Positions 13,324 to 25,975 of a stretch of DNA of 64,000 nt are shown here, piece by piece. Under the pieces are notes generated by a model. The model searched no databases. It saw nothing but the letters and a program-made list of their open reading frames with translations, and had not been told where the DNA came from. The DNA comes from Volvox africanus (Eukaryota; Chlorophyta; Chlorophyceae; Chlamydomonadales; Volvocaceae): contig BSDZ01000013.1 in assembly GCA_030268105.1 (NCBI GenBank), positions 2,275,001-2,339,000 of the forward strand. Direction: 5' to 3'. Both the position numbers and the translations under genes were made by a program. How positions within the stretch are numbered: position 1 is the stretch's first letter; every line of letters begins with the position of its first letter.

Positions 13324-15189
13324 AGCGGCGGGTGAAGTTTGCGTGGCCCCTGTTGTGGCATGGGTGCAAACCCTTAGCGCCAGCAGCATGGCGCGCAGGT
13401 CCATGCAAACCGCTACAGGATTTCTGATTTTGTCGTGGTGACGTTTCCGGAGTAATGCGGCCGCGTTTGCAATTGGGAACAATTACTGTGGGGATGGTGG
13501 CTGTCTACTATCCATGAGCCATTTGGCACAAGACAGTGGGGGACATTCGTAACCCCAAATCGGGTCTGCCTGCCTGGGGCTGGCCAGGCAAATTGCACAT
13601 ACAAAACCTTGAGCAGCGGTGAGAGGGTTCGAAATAATTCTGTCTTGACATTCATCAAAAGCCGTTGTAGGCTTGTTGATGGGTGGCGCTGCTTCGGTTA
13701 GAACATTCCGAGGGTGGAGCCGGAGCGGGACACACAACGGAGGCAATTAGGCAGTGCGCTGTTGAGGCCTTATAGCCTATGCCAGCCTGCTGTGTGTCTG
13801 ATACCACGCCTCCTTGTACAAACGTCGTATCCACGGTAGTGACAGTGTTGATTTCAAATGACATTTTTTGGATGCCTTGTCACAATAGTTATGTGCGCGC
13901 GCAATGTTATTATGTTTTGCGACCTTCGTGTGCACGTGGACAAGCTTTGCTTGCTGGCAAGCAAGAGAATGTGGGTGCATACTAGCATGCGCGTTCCGTG
14001 CTCGAACGCAGTAGGGCTACGTTAAGGGACTGAGCTGCAGGGCGCCATCAGTTCGCGAGCATAAGCAAACGCTGCGCCAATGCCACCTGTGCGCCTTCAT
14101 CGAGTCCGGCCCTTGGCGTGGCTTGGATTATTAAGCCATCATCGGCGAGTGGGGGGCATGGTGCAGAAGCGGGATGGATGGATTTACCGTGTCAGGGAGG
14201 CAGGGGGCGCGCATGCCACTTGGGTGATCCAACATGGAAAGATGTATCTTTTGAGTCAGCCCTTGAAATTGGCGCCATTCTTCGACCTGCATGCCGATAT
14301 TCTCAGTGCAGAGCAAGTGGTGTGATTGCGGGCAAGGAATGTGATCCTGTGGGTGACGTAGACCGGTATGACAGGTTTATCGATCCTCGATCAAGCGTAG
14401 CCCTGGAAGATGGACCTGGCTTGTAGCATGGTTGGAAACGGCTTATCTTTATCGCGTCAAATCGTTCTGGGCATATCTGGGCTCACGAGAAATCTGGAGA
14501 AGAGACGTCGGGACTTAGGCCTAGGTCAGCGATTGCATAGGACTTCGCAGGATCGCCAAGCTCCGTAGCATCGAAGCAGCAGCAATACCCCCTGGCGCTG
14601 AATGTGGATCCCGAAGTCTATAGGAAGCAGCCAGGTGTGACAGTCGTGCCCAGGGGTCGTGCCCATCTTATTGAACGTAGTGCTCTTCACCTTACCGGTT
14701 CGGTTCTTAGTGGAAAAAGGCGATGGACTGTACATCCATGGAGGATGAAATTATGAGGGCATTGGTCCGGAGGTCCTTCTCCCAAAGGGTTTGGCAGTAT
14801 GTAGGACTGCGTACGACGAGCGCGTCTATCTGTTGGAACGGTGTTGAGACCTGTTTTTTCATGCACTCCCAGTAATTGCGTTCACGAAATAAAAAAATGG
14901 ATTAGCTCGAAAACTTAGATGATGACACGGTATGGTATTCTGTCGAATAGGCCACTGAAAACTCATTCGGTCGAGAGTACCTAAGCAGGATCCTTAAGCT
15001 AACGAATAATATAATGTACATGGAATAGATCTGGTATCTCAGCCGTTGCCGTAAAGTTATAAGTCCTTGCTTTCCACAGAGCTGTGCTGTTCGCATGCTG
15101 CACTTCGCCGGCATTTAGCCGTCCTAATCAAGATGTTGCGTAGTTATCAAATGCTTTTGGATGTAGGTAACTCGTGTTGATGTGTTTGA
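13324..15189. other. FLA10 3' flank; no gene seen
   Basis: About 1.9 kb between the kinesin stop and the proposed first exon of the next gene. No TGTAA signal was found within the first several hundred bases after the stop, so the 3' UTR of FLA10 may be long or use a variant signal. Open frames (such as 14118-14426) look random. Confidence 0.45.
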
Positions 15190-18100
15190 ATGCTAAGCTT
15201 TTTTAGAACAAGCAGCGAAGGGCCAACGCAGTCGGCATGTAAGTCGTCACCTTTGTAAAGTTCTACACGGCCGATTATGGGAGCAGGGTGCTCATCATCC
15301 AAACAGGAAGGAGCTTTGAAGTCAAATGAGAAGTCACCGGGTACGTTCTCCGTTCTCTTGGTACAGCACAGTGGACCCTGAGATTGTCCACATCGCTACA
15401 GCTAAAAACCAACCCTGCTGGGACAAATAAATAACACTGACCAATATCACTTACACATTGGTTGGTGTGCCATACATTCTCTTTGCGCCACTGCTGTGCT
15501 TGGCCTAAAACGGTCGTCCATATCCTATTCGTCTCCTCACAATGCCCCACCCTCTTCGGCATCCCTCTCGGCGCTTCCAAAGCTGACCCCGCTGTTCAGG
15601 GACCCCGTCACGGTCACGTCTACCTCAGTTACCATCCCTCCGATACTGGCGACCAGCGGGTCGAAGGAGGTGACGGTGCTGCCGGCCGCGTGCGCGAATG
15701 GCTGACCTCACGCGGCTACGTCGTTCTCGTCGTAGAGCCCGACCCAGATGCTGAAGTCGCCCCAAGTAGCACAGCGGAAGCTGGTGGTGATGGAATAGCC
15801 GCAGCGGCGGCCCGCAGACGCCGCAGCGCCGCGGGTGTGCAATCGAGTCTGGAGCTGTCCTGGCCGGCTCGAATGCAGCAGTCGGTGGAGCAGTGTCAAG
15901 CATTCGTGGCGCTGGTTTCGGAGCAGTGAGTGTGGCTCCTCTCCTATTGAAACGGGAATCGTCAAGACGGGTAGATATGCAGTCCGGGTGTTGATGTGTT
16001 TGCCACGCATCGGGTGAGGCGGCCTAAGGACATAATATCGGCTTTCTCCCCAGACTTGGACCGTGTTGTCCCTGCGTTCTGCCTTATACGGCTTGCACCT
16101 ACTCCCCGACCCTGCATCAAACCCAATCTCAGCTATGGCACCCGGCCCGAAGCCGCCCGCGAGCTCCACGTCGCCGAATCTCTAGCAGCGGACGCCACCA
16201 CCATACTGCCGCTGTGGCACTCGGGGACCTGGCCACCAACGCAGCCCTCCCTGGAACCCGTGCTGACACCGCTGCAGCGCGTGCCGCGCGGCCCCCGGCC
16301 ATTGTGCCGTACGATCTTAGAGGGCGTCATGGGCGAACTACTGGAGCGGCTGCAGGCGGTGGGCTGTATGCCCGCACCGCAGGCGTCGTCTGCGGCAGCA
16401 GGCGGGAGGGGCGGCGGTGTTGGCGGTCCTGGTGGTGGTGACAACACCAGCGGTGGTGGGTTGGACGCTGCAGGTAGCGTGGCGGCGGCGGCTTCCCTGG
16501 ATTGGTGCTTCCAGCCGGGCCCTACGGACCCACCCGAGACGGAGTATGCTGTGGTGCGCTGCTACACTGGGACCTTGCAGGTAGCTGAACGGAAAAGGTT
16601 AAAGAGCAAGTTGGCCACAACGAGGTGGAGATTCACACATGCGCGAACGTATTCCATGATGTCCAAACCGCACCAGGCCAAAAGCTCCTGCCTGGCCGTT
16701 CCTCGATCGTTCCGGATCAGGCAGCATTTAAGGAGCCTTATCCGTATACACGTGAGGCATGCCGCGACTTCCCCTTTGGTGCCACGTGCGCCTCCTGCCG
16801 TGAAGTCGTGCTCAACTCTGTAGCCCATTGTAAACCAACCCCCAAAACCCGAACTGAAACCGTATTATAGGAATTGTCCGACCGCATTATGATGACTGTA
16901 CGGCCCACCGTGTTCGATCTGGGTGGCAGCACCTTTTCCGGTGATTTACCCCTCCTGGAGCTCAAACAGCAACAACGATCAGTAGCCGCCCCTGACGCCG
17001 GCAACCCCGCGGCCGGCGGTACCCTTCTCGTCGATCGTCCCCACATCACCCTCCGGAACGGCGCACTGCTGCTTCGACAGAACCAGGAGCTGAGGATCTT
17101 AGCGGGGGGACTGGTACTGGATACCGTGTCTGTGATCACGGAGCCGCGCCAGGGGGGCCCACGCGGCGTGGCTCTGGGGAGTGCTGGGGGAGGAGGAGGC
17201 CGTGTGTTTGGAGCGCCGTACGAGAGCGGGAGAGCCATGGTGGTCCTGGCTGGTGCGGTGGGCGTGAGGATGCTGAAGTGTCAGGTGGGTGCGGGTGTAG
17301 AGGTTCAGCCCAGTGAGGACCAGAGCCATAGTATGAGGAAAACTGGGAGCATTCGGGTAGCATGAGACGGATTATAGTACTGGGGGGACGGGGGACGTAG
17401 GAGGTGAAAGATCCACGGATGGGCCTGATCGCGGGGTGGGGGTTATTCAGAGCATGGATCGATGATGGTGACAGCAGCCGGGCGCCAAACTCAGCAGCTG
17501 GATATAGTGTGACAGTGCCGACCCAATTAGAAACCGACCGCAGCACTCTCAGGTAGCCCGGTGAGACTTTCGGAGGATTGACAGCGCCCCAAAGAACGTG
17601 TTTAGGACAGGGGCGGACCGCCGGTTTCATCCTCTCCTCCCCTTCCCGGAGATCATCTCTTGTCCCGATTTCGCTGCTGTGTAGAGAGGTCACGCCTCCA
17701 CCTCACTGGGAGTAACGGCTCCAATGAAACCCATTTTCCGGCAGCGGCTTATTGTGACTGCCGCCGCCATCTGCCTGTTAAGTTGCCTTCCAACGCCCCT
17801 GGGTCCGATCCCTGTTTGGCAGCTCACCAACCTGGGCCCCCATTTGGCGTTGTGGCTGGCGGACGGCGCCACCGTCGCCTTGCGTGACTGCCAGCTAGAA
17901 TCGCCCGAGGGCGGCGGAGCCTGGGTGCGTGATGCGGGCAGCGCGCTTGTGGCGCAGGCGAGCCGGCTGCAGCACTGCGCCGGTCCATGCCTGCAGCTGG
18001 AGGCTGGAGGAAGCGCACAGCTGGCGGGGTGTAGCGTTCTGGACTCAGCGGAACACAACGGGGTGCTGGTAGGCAGCGGTTCGCGGCTCCGTGCAGACCA

Positions 18101-19805
18101 GTGTGTGTTATCAGGCGCCCAGGTAGGAGCGGAGGTCGAGGGCGGCTAGCCGGGTAGCCGGGTGGGGAGTTTTGTGATGCTGGGTTATGTTGATACAGCG
18201 GGCTCTGATCTCCTCATAGATGAATAGAGCCATTGTGATGTGGTGAGATGATTTGTGCTTTTACTGGATGACGGTATGTCGGCTAAGGAATTTGCAGCTA
18301 ATCGTGCTGGGTTGTGAATCAGGTACTGGTGTAAGACGAAAGAGAAGCCGCCCCCGGGGCCCAGAAGGGGTGGGCTGATCTCCCGGATGCCACGGAGTTG
18401 AGGGCGGAGAGAATCACGGGCGGGTCCGGGCTGGCGCATGAGCGTGACCTAATGCGTCTCACGGTCCTGCCCTTACCTCGTTATATTGCCTCATACATCC
18501 CGTGCCCGTGTTTGGCGGCACGCTTTCCACAGCTGCCAACATCTGACCCGTGTGACGTACGCATCCCAGGCAGGGCTAAACCTGTATGGCGGCGCCAGTG
18601 CTGAGCTGGTGGGCTGTGAAGTGGTGAGCAACTCGCTGGCGGGGGCTGAGGTCAGCGAGCCGGGGAGCAGCCTGGTGGCAGTCAGCTGCAAGTTCTCTAT
18701 GAATGGACAGGTGAGTCCTGTGGGGAATGAGCCGCTGCGGAAAGGGTTATCACCTCATCCACATCATGATGAGGGGAGGAAATCCACCATGCATCGTAAG
18801 CGCGTCCTTATGTCATGCCAGTATGCCTCGTTCAGAGTTCAGATGGTCCCTCCCAACCCTCAACCGCTCCTTTTCTGTGTCCACCTAGCCAGACCTGTTT
18901 GTCTCTTTCCCGCAGTCCGGTGTGCTGGTGGCGGGTGGCGCCACTGCGTCCCTCACCAGCTGCACCTGCACCGGCAATAAGGCCCACGGGGTGCTTGTGC
19001 GTGGACAGGGCTCCGTGGGCTCTCTGCGGCAGGTGCAAGGGGGGCTTAGGGATTGCATACGGCATTAAGATGCGAGCTCATAATTTGGTTGTTTGAATTG
19101 CGAATTGAACTGGGCCGTCGGGGCTTGCGTCTTTCGTCCCACGAGTGTGTGACACATTTTGTAAACCTGCAGGTTAAAGCATCGGGTAAAACGCCACACC
19201 GCGACATGGCGCCGTGCGGTGCACGTTTTCCCTCGACCTTCCCCACATCGGTCGCGCCTTTTACACGCACGCACATGCACGTGTCCTGGCTGTTCCCCAC
19301 TATACATGCATCCCTTGGTAGGCTTTTCATCATAATTCCAACCACAGACGCGTCCTCAACGCTCGCCCCACAGGTGATCCTGTCGCAAAATGGTCAGGCG
19401 GGCACTATGCTGTGTGACGCCGGCTGCACCGAAATGGCAGCCTGTGAGGCAACTGGCAATAAGGTGGCGGGTCTGGTGGCCTGGGGCTGCGGCAGCCGCG
19501 CTTCCGCAGCGGACTGTTCACTGACGCAGAATGCCGGCGGTGGATTGGCGCTGCGTGATGGAGCAGTGGTGGAGCTGACCCGCTGCCTTGTCAAGGGCAA
19601 CCGGTTGCCAAGTGAGGTGGTGGGCCGCGGCAGCGAGATGCGCCTTGTAATTGCGGCGGCCAGGGCAGGTCGCGCGAACGACTGTGTGATCGATCCAGCT
19701 CCCCGCACAATGGAGGGTGGCGTGGTTTCGGAGGTACGGGCTGGGGAGGGTGGAAAGAAAGCGGCAGCACCTGCCGGCGGCAAGAAATCTTTATTAGGTA
19801 AATGA
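15190..19805 (+). CDS. TIR-like domain fused to a right-handed beta-helix
   Basis: Proposed exons are 15190-15238, 15583-15925, 16133-16580, 16871-17284, 17823-18122, 18570-18710, 18916-19032 and 19374-19805, giving 747 residues in phase. The first exon and the acceptor at 15581-15582 are the least certain; an acceptor at 15598-15599 is also possible. Residues about 20-190 resemble a TIR domain of the bacterial-like type. There is a first strand HVYLSYHPSD, a helix and strand (REWLTSRGYVVLVVE), then SWPARMQQSVEQCQAFVALVS and YGTRPEAARELHVAE, followed by a strand ending LPLW. The Glu of AREL sits where TIR NADases carry the catalytic Glu. A Gly/Ala-rich linker follows. Exons from 16871 onward encode repeated short strands with Gly, Asn and Cys turns (GCEVVSNSLAGAEV, GVLVAGGATASLTSC), typical of PbH1 pectate-lyase-like coils. 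The C-terminus is basic (GGKKSLLGK). Family placement is from pattern, and NADase activity is inference. Confidence 0.82.
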
Positions 19806-20235
19806 CCACGTGGGTCATAGTTACGTGATCTCTTGGTGCCTTGAATCTCTCTGGTCTCTACCTGATGGGACAGAGAGGCACTGCTAGGATGGTCGCTTCC
19901 GCACGTGATGGTAAGGGATGAATCACAGGCCAACCCAGTGCACGAAATCTGCTGTGGGCAATAAGAGCAAGGAATTGCGTCGGTTTCCATGACACAAGGC
20001 GACTAGTCCAGCACACGATTCGGTACGACAGGACTACAGATGTGCGATAAGAATGCCCATCGGGACGAGGAATACCAGAAGGGACTAGGAATATGTTTTC
20101 TATGTAACCCGCCGATGACTGACGTGGCATGTTCTACAGTGTTGGTCGTTGCCGTCCTGGCACCTTAAAAGGATGCAATTGCGGATTTAGTGGCAAGGCC
20201 CTGTTCAGAGCGGATAGCTTTGACCCACAGGGACT
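19726..20235 (+). repeat. Segmental duplication, copy A
   Basis: The 3' end of the last TIR/beta-helix exon, its 3' UTR and about 130 bases beyond the poly(A) signal recur at 26809-27292 in the same orientation, with scattered substitutions and small indels. Because the similarity runs past the poly(A) signal and no A-tail is present, this is a DNA-level copy and not a reverse-transcribed mRNA. Confidence 0.93.
20103..20107 (+). terminator. TGTAA polyadenylation signal of the TIR/beta-helix gene
   Basis: TGTAA, the volvocine poly(A) signal, lies about 300 bases after the stop at 19803-19805. It is the first such signal seen downstream and is conserved in the duplicated copy (27156-27160). 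Confidence 0.7.
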
Positions 20236-20866
20236 TCCCCAAAGATGCCCCAAGCTGACATGGAATGGGGCGACTTTCCGCACAAGAAGATCGTATCATC
20301 ATCGTGAATATGCTTATTTGAAGGCGCATGGAATCATTTTAAATAAGCATCTATCTGTGCACGTCCCGCTTTTGGCCAAAGGGTCTTGGACGTTTCGATA
20401 TGTCGTCTTAGACTACCATTTACGATCGACGCAGCCGCACCTGAGTTAGGGGAACAGAATTATGATGTACGTGAATGGAAATCACGCACACTAGTCCTAC
20501 AAAGTCCCCAAAGGTAATCTTAGGCGTCAAGACATCCGATGTAACCACAGGGGCCTCTGGCTGCCTACTTCGCCAACTATTGGCCATGGAACTCACGGTC
20601 TAATACGGCATGTATTCTGCCTAGGTTTCACGAAATTATTTCTTGTCCGCAGCTCCGTACTCATATAGCCATTAGCTTAAACTTTATAAAAGAGGTCTCA
20701 CTGTGCATCTTCAAAGTGTCCGAACTTATCCACACCTACGCATCGTCCAGCTGGATGCTTACCACGATACCACTTTCCGTGAGCAGGGAAACGTCAAACT
20801 TACGGTATACGGAAAAACACCCCTTCCACATGTAAGGTCCACGCCTCTTCCAGTGCAATATATTGA
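20236..20866. other. Intergenic, convergent gene ends
   Basis: About 630 bases between duplication copy A and the stop codon of the minus-strand p115-like gene. It probably holds the 3' UTR of the latter. No gene or clear poly(A) signal for the minus strand was seen. Confidence 0.5.
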
Positions 20867-23800
20867 CTAAAGCTGCAGGTCCTCGCCCTCCCAGCCCTTC
20901 TCAGCGTCGTCCAGAGATTGAAGCTGCTCCCCTCCTCCTGTAGCTGCGCCCTGATCGCCCACACTGTCATCCCCTGTCCTGCCCAGCTCCATGGTCGCGT
21001 ACTCGTTCTCTATCTGCTCAATAAGGGGCTCTGGGTCGCTGCCAGCATCCCGCAACGCGTCCGTCAGCACCGCCACCTTCGTGCTCTCCTGGCCCAGGCA
21101 CAGCAGCAGCTCGTCGTGCTCACCCTGCAGCGCCGCCAGGGAGTCCCGCGTGGCCTCCAGCTCCGAACTTAGCGCACTGAAGCGCTCTGTGTAGCGCTTC
21201 CGCAGGTCCTCGCTTTCTACACGAACGGAGGACAGCGTTTCCGCCAGTACTGCCTTCTCTGATCGCTCCATCGCCAGAGCATCCGCTAATGTGTCGCGCT
21301 CAACTACAATCTCAGACAGTTTGGCAGCCATTGCCTCCCGCTCCACCTCAGCCTCTCCCCGGGCATTCTTAGCCTGCCTGCATGCGGCCTCAGCAACCTC
21401 CAGCCGCAGCACCAGTCCATCCCGCTCTGCCTTCAGTGATGTCAGCGCCGTCTCCAGTTCTCCAGCACGCTGCTGCAGCCCGTCACGCTCCCTCTCAACT
21501 GCCGCAATGACTAGTGCTGCTGCCTCGCGCTCTGAATCCACAACAGCGTCCAATCGTGCCTCCCATGAAGTCCGTTCCTCGACCCGGAGGCGCTCCTCGA
21601 TAGCGGCCAGATCAACTTCCTGTGTGGCAGTTAGGTTCAGTGAAAGCATCACCGATGGCTGCTGCAGCTGCACCAGCCGCGACTGGCTTTGCGATACTCC
21701 CAAGCCTGATGCCTCAGATGATGCATCGGACAGCCGCTTGCCCAGCTGCTGGAAGCGCTCGCCAGGGCCGGGCGAAACTGCAGTCCCAGGACTCACCACT
21801 GTTGGCGCCTCCACTACCGGCCGTGCAACGGGCGGGCCCGGGGCGAGCACAGGAGTCGCGACACATTCTGTGGTGGCGCCCACAGCAGCCACGCGAGTGG
21901 GCGTGGTAGGGCTTGCCTCTACACGTGGCCGCTTGTGGCTTGCAGACGGGGTCCATTCCGCAGGTGTAATCGGGGTCTGAAGCCTGGGTGCAACAGCGAG
22001 GGACGTGAGTGCGCTGACATCAACCCCCATGCCGGCCAGAGCCTCCGTCGCCAGCGCCAAGGAGGACTGGATCTGCAGTAACAGGGCGGTGCCGGCTAGG
22101 GGTTCCGTCACCGCCCCACCGTTGCTGGCAGCAGCGCTGTTGCGAAGCTGCTCCAGCGCCTGCACCACGCTGTCTATGGCTGCTGCCGCTGCGGCGGCCG
22201 GAGCCGCCACCTCAGAATCCGACATGCTGTCCTTGGTTGCAGCAGCCACTACTTCCTCCTGCTTCTCCCTTGGTGCGGCAGCTCCCGGAATCTGCTGCTC
22301 AGGCGCCGGGCCTGAAAGAACCTCCGGCTTCTTGCCTACTGGTGTCTGCTCACCTAGCCTATCAAAAAAGCTGGTCGCCTCCACAGTTCCCAGCCTTGCT
22401 AATGAACAAACCTCAGTGCTGGTTCCTGATGCTTCCACCAATCCTAAAGGCACCGCCCGCTCGCCAGCTTTGCTCGAGCGCTCCTGCCCTGGTGCAATAC
22501 CGCTGTTCGGCGCATGGAAGGGCGAATCCTGCTGGCAGGGCTGCTGTAGCAACGGCTGCGATGGTGGTGCGGGCTCGATCCCCACTGAAGGGCCGTCCGA
22601 GCGAGCGAGGTCCGGCGTGGGATGACGATCAGGCGGAGTAGACATAGTCATGGGGACGCGAAGGCACAGCTGCGTATCCACAACAGCCGTGGAAGCACTC
22701 TCAGGCACGCTCGTGGCAGGATTCGCCTCCCTTACGTCCTGATTGGGTCCTGAATGAGCCGCGATGACAAACACTTCACCATTTGCAACGATGGGCTGCT
22801 GCTGAGGCGGACACTGGGGCTCCCGAAGTGAAGAATCCACTCTGGTCGCCTGCTTGGCGTCTTTGCTGAGCAATAGGCCTGTCGCCGGCTGCCCGAACTG
22901 TGCTAAGCGGCACGCACGCTCGTATGAGGACAGGTCCGCTTCAACCAGTGGTCCCGCACTGCACGTGGATCCCGAGCCATCCTCCACTGCCACCACCATC
23001 TCTGCACCTTGCGGCGGTATCTGAGACGCGACCACCCTTACATCTGCCGTTTGTTGCTGTTGTTGGTGCTGCTGCTGCTGCATCTGCTGCTCTTGCAGCT
23101 GCAAAAGCAACTGTGGGGTGTACTGTTGCCCAGGGTTCCTCAGCTGCCAGTTTGCGCACAGAGCTAGAAACTTGCGGCCGGTACGCAGGTGCTCAGGAAG
23201 CTCCCACGGTAGGGGACCATCCAGCTTTGCGGGGTCCCCGGGATGCATAATGCGATCGAAGTCCTCCTCACTCAAACCAACCACATCTGCCATGTCCACA
23301 AACCCGCCCGCAGCAGCGGCCGCGGTGCTTGCTGCGGCAGTTGCAGCGGACAGTGCAGCTGCGACCGGAGCTGTGGCCGCCACAGTAGCGCCGAGAGACG
23401 CGACAGCCGAGGACAGCTGCGTGAGTCGCTTCGCACCTGCAGCACCCAAGCCTCGTAGAAGCTGGGGGGCTAAGGAACCACCCAATGGGCCAGCGGCGTT
23501 GTCTGTAGTTGCGATTGAGCTCGGCACCAGACCCGCTCCGTCAGCGATACCCGATCTGCTCACGCGCCGCTGCTCCTCGACGGCTGCTGCGGCTGCAGCC
23601 ACAGCGGCCGTCACAGCAGATTGGTGATGTTGTGCTGCAGCGTTGGCAGCCACTGTCAAGTCGACAGGTAGAGGCGCTGCAGTGACACGCCCGACATCCC
23701 CACTGTCCACCATTGGCTCCGGAACAAACGAGCCGGAGACAAATGGTGCAAATTGGAGGGAGCTGTGGCTGACGTGTGGAGCTGTTACGTAAACCGGATC

Positions 23801-25975
23801 TTCGCTTCGTCCCTTGTCCTCCACCAAAAGGCTCGATCCCCCCACCACCGCATATGCCTCATCCTCCGCCGACCCGGCAGCGGCTTGCCAAGGAGGTTTG
23901 GCCGCCGTCTCGACAACCTCTGCCAGTGCTGCTGCTCCTGTGCTGTCCATCGCTACGCCGATAACAGCCAACTGTTGTTGTTGTTGCTGCTCCTGCGTGT
24001 CTGGTGCTGCGTCACCTGTGTGCGCATCCCCTCCAATATTCCCTTCGGGCGTCTGCGCCTCGTATTGCTGAGCATACGTGGCCGCATAGTACTGTGCGTA
24101 CGTGACGGCATCCGCCTCCCCGTAACCCATCCCCAACGCATACTGGTATAGGTATGCGTATTGTTGGTAGTAGTACTGCGAGTGCCAGGCGGAGCAGCCA
24201 CTGCCTTCCACACCCCCATCTGACGGGCCAGTAGTTGCCGCGTCAGCTCTCCCGGCATCATTATTTTTAACTTCAACTGCTTGCCCAGCATCATTGGCCT
24301 CAACAACCATGCTATCGCCATTAGCAACCAGCCCAGCCGCCTGCCCATCCAACGCCCCTGCAGCCTCGGAATCCGCCGGTGGGGCACTGCTGTCTGCAGC
24401 CGTATCACCCTCTTCAACTGCCGCCAGCTCTCCCCCGTTAATTGCTGCCCGGTCGCCCTCACCCGAATTGTGATGGTAAACATGGGACCGCACTGGAGTG
24501 ACTCCCATACCGTCATGCAACGAGATGGCCGCACCGCCGTCTGACGCATTTGCTACTGCACCTGCAAAACGACGAGATCCTCGCGATGTTAGTGGCGAGA
24601 GCTGCTGCTGCTGATCCTCAGTCATTGGTCCAGCTGCCCCGATGCTATTGACGGAGCTTAAGACCGAAGGCGAGTCCACCTGATGGTGCTTTAGCGTGTC
24701 TGAAAAAGACACAGAACATTCCAGGGCTCTGTTCTCAATAGCTGCTGCACTTGACTCATCGTCCAAGGTAGCTGAATCATGGGAATTGATAGGAACATCA
24801 GTGCATGCTTCGACGCTGTTTGTCAATTGATTTGCCAACGTGGCTTCATCACTGCCTTTGACGTGGCCATTCGCCACAGCCATAGGATCCTCATCATTCG
24901 CGTCAGCTTCCGGTACAGGTGAAACCCTACCGTTGCCGCTTACAAAGGCGGCACTCGGTAGGACTGCATCACCTTGCAGTTGATCGGAAGGGGCTTCAGG
25001 CGGTAAGGCACCCTCCGGTGAGGGCGCATCTCCTTTTGTAAGCGGCTTGGGGATGAAGAAGTTGCCGCCACTAGGCTGCGAAGAGGCGCGTTGCGGTGGG
25101 CCTGGTACGAGGAACAAGCTGCCTGAGGAGATTGGGGCTGAGGGGCCAAAGGAAGCCGGTTGCGTGAGTTCTCTGCCGGACTGGGGCGGGGACGGTGCCG
25201 TGCTGCCCATGGCGCTGGGCGGTCCAGAGAAGCTGTCCCATTGGCCAGCGCCAGCAAGGCCTGCTAGGTCCGTCTGGGAGAGGGACCCGGCCAGTGACGC
25301 CATTGATGACGATATGGAGAGGTTGGGCTGCAGCACATAACGTTGTGACAGAGATCGCCTATAGAAAGGTAAATCGGCGCAAGAACAATGTTAAGATGAG
25401 TATTTACGGGAGCGTTGACTGCAGCTAGCAGCATGCAAGCGAGGGGGACACCGAGCTTGGATTGGCACGTCAAAACGCGACAATGCTGAAAATTGATGTT
25501 GTTCCCTTTCACTGGAATATGACGCATAAGAGCATCGTCCGCCACCAGCTCTAGAATAGCGCTTACTTCGAGAATGATGCAGTTGTGAGGTTGCCTCCGG
25601 CCACGACCGGTGGTGGAGGAGGCCCAGCAGCCTCGCGCTCAGCTTCCGACTCCTTGCCCTTTTCAACCCATCTCTTCAACTGTGGACAGTGATTGAGTCG
25701 TGGCAAGACGGATTACCATTGGAGCGTAGAACCGCAACATTTTTTTGCAAATTCGCACCTCTGGATGGTAATACATGTTGTTTTCCTCTCCTAGGCTGCC
25801 CTGTTTGGGCTTTTTGTTGCGGCTGCCCCACTGAATTGACAGAAGAACACCCAGTCAGGGAACACGGCACCAGTGCCGCTACTTTGCCACAGGAAACCTT
25901 AAGACTCACTCCAACACGGCTTAATAGCTTGAATGGCGACTGGGACGGCTGTTGTTGACCCTGGCTTGAAGCCAT
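20867..25975 (-). CDS. Large disordered protein with a golgin p115/Uso1-like tail
   Basis: There are two coding exons. Exon 1 is 25910-25975 (MASSQGQQQPSQSPFKLLSRVG) with a strong GTGAGT donor. It splices in phase to an acceptor ending tgctgcag, so exon 2 is 25327 down to 20867, for 1508 residues. The first 1200 residues are mostly low complexity. They include short SLFLVPGPP and NFFIPKP segments, a Tyr/Gln-rich stretch near 395-445, and a compact segment near 715-760 (PWELPEHLRTG, LALCANWQLRNPGQQY) running into poly-Gln. Residues about 1240-1430 form a long heptad coiled coil that ends in DELLLCLGQESTKVAVLTD and a very acidic tail. This ending closely resembles the Uso1/p115 C-terminal region of plant p115 (MAG4/GC6), which tethers ER-to-Golgi vesicles. 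The armadillo head of p115 is absent. A tethering role is inference. A 4.46 kb exon is unusual beside genes of 100-base exons. Confidence 0.8.

Noticed and set aside
21291..22625. Plus-strand Ser/Ala-rich frames of 200-230 codons
   Set aside because: They lie opposite the p115-like exon and show only compositional bias.
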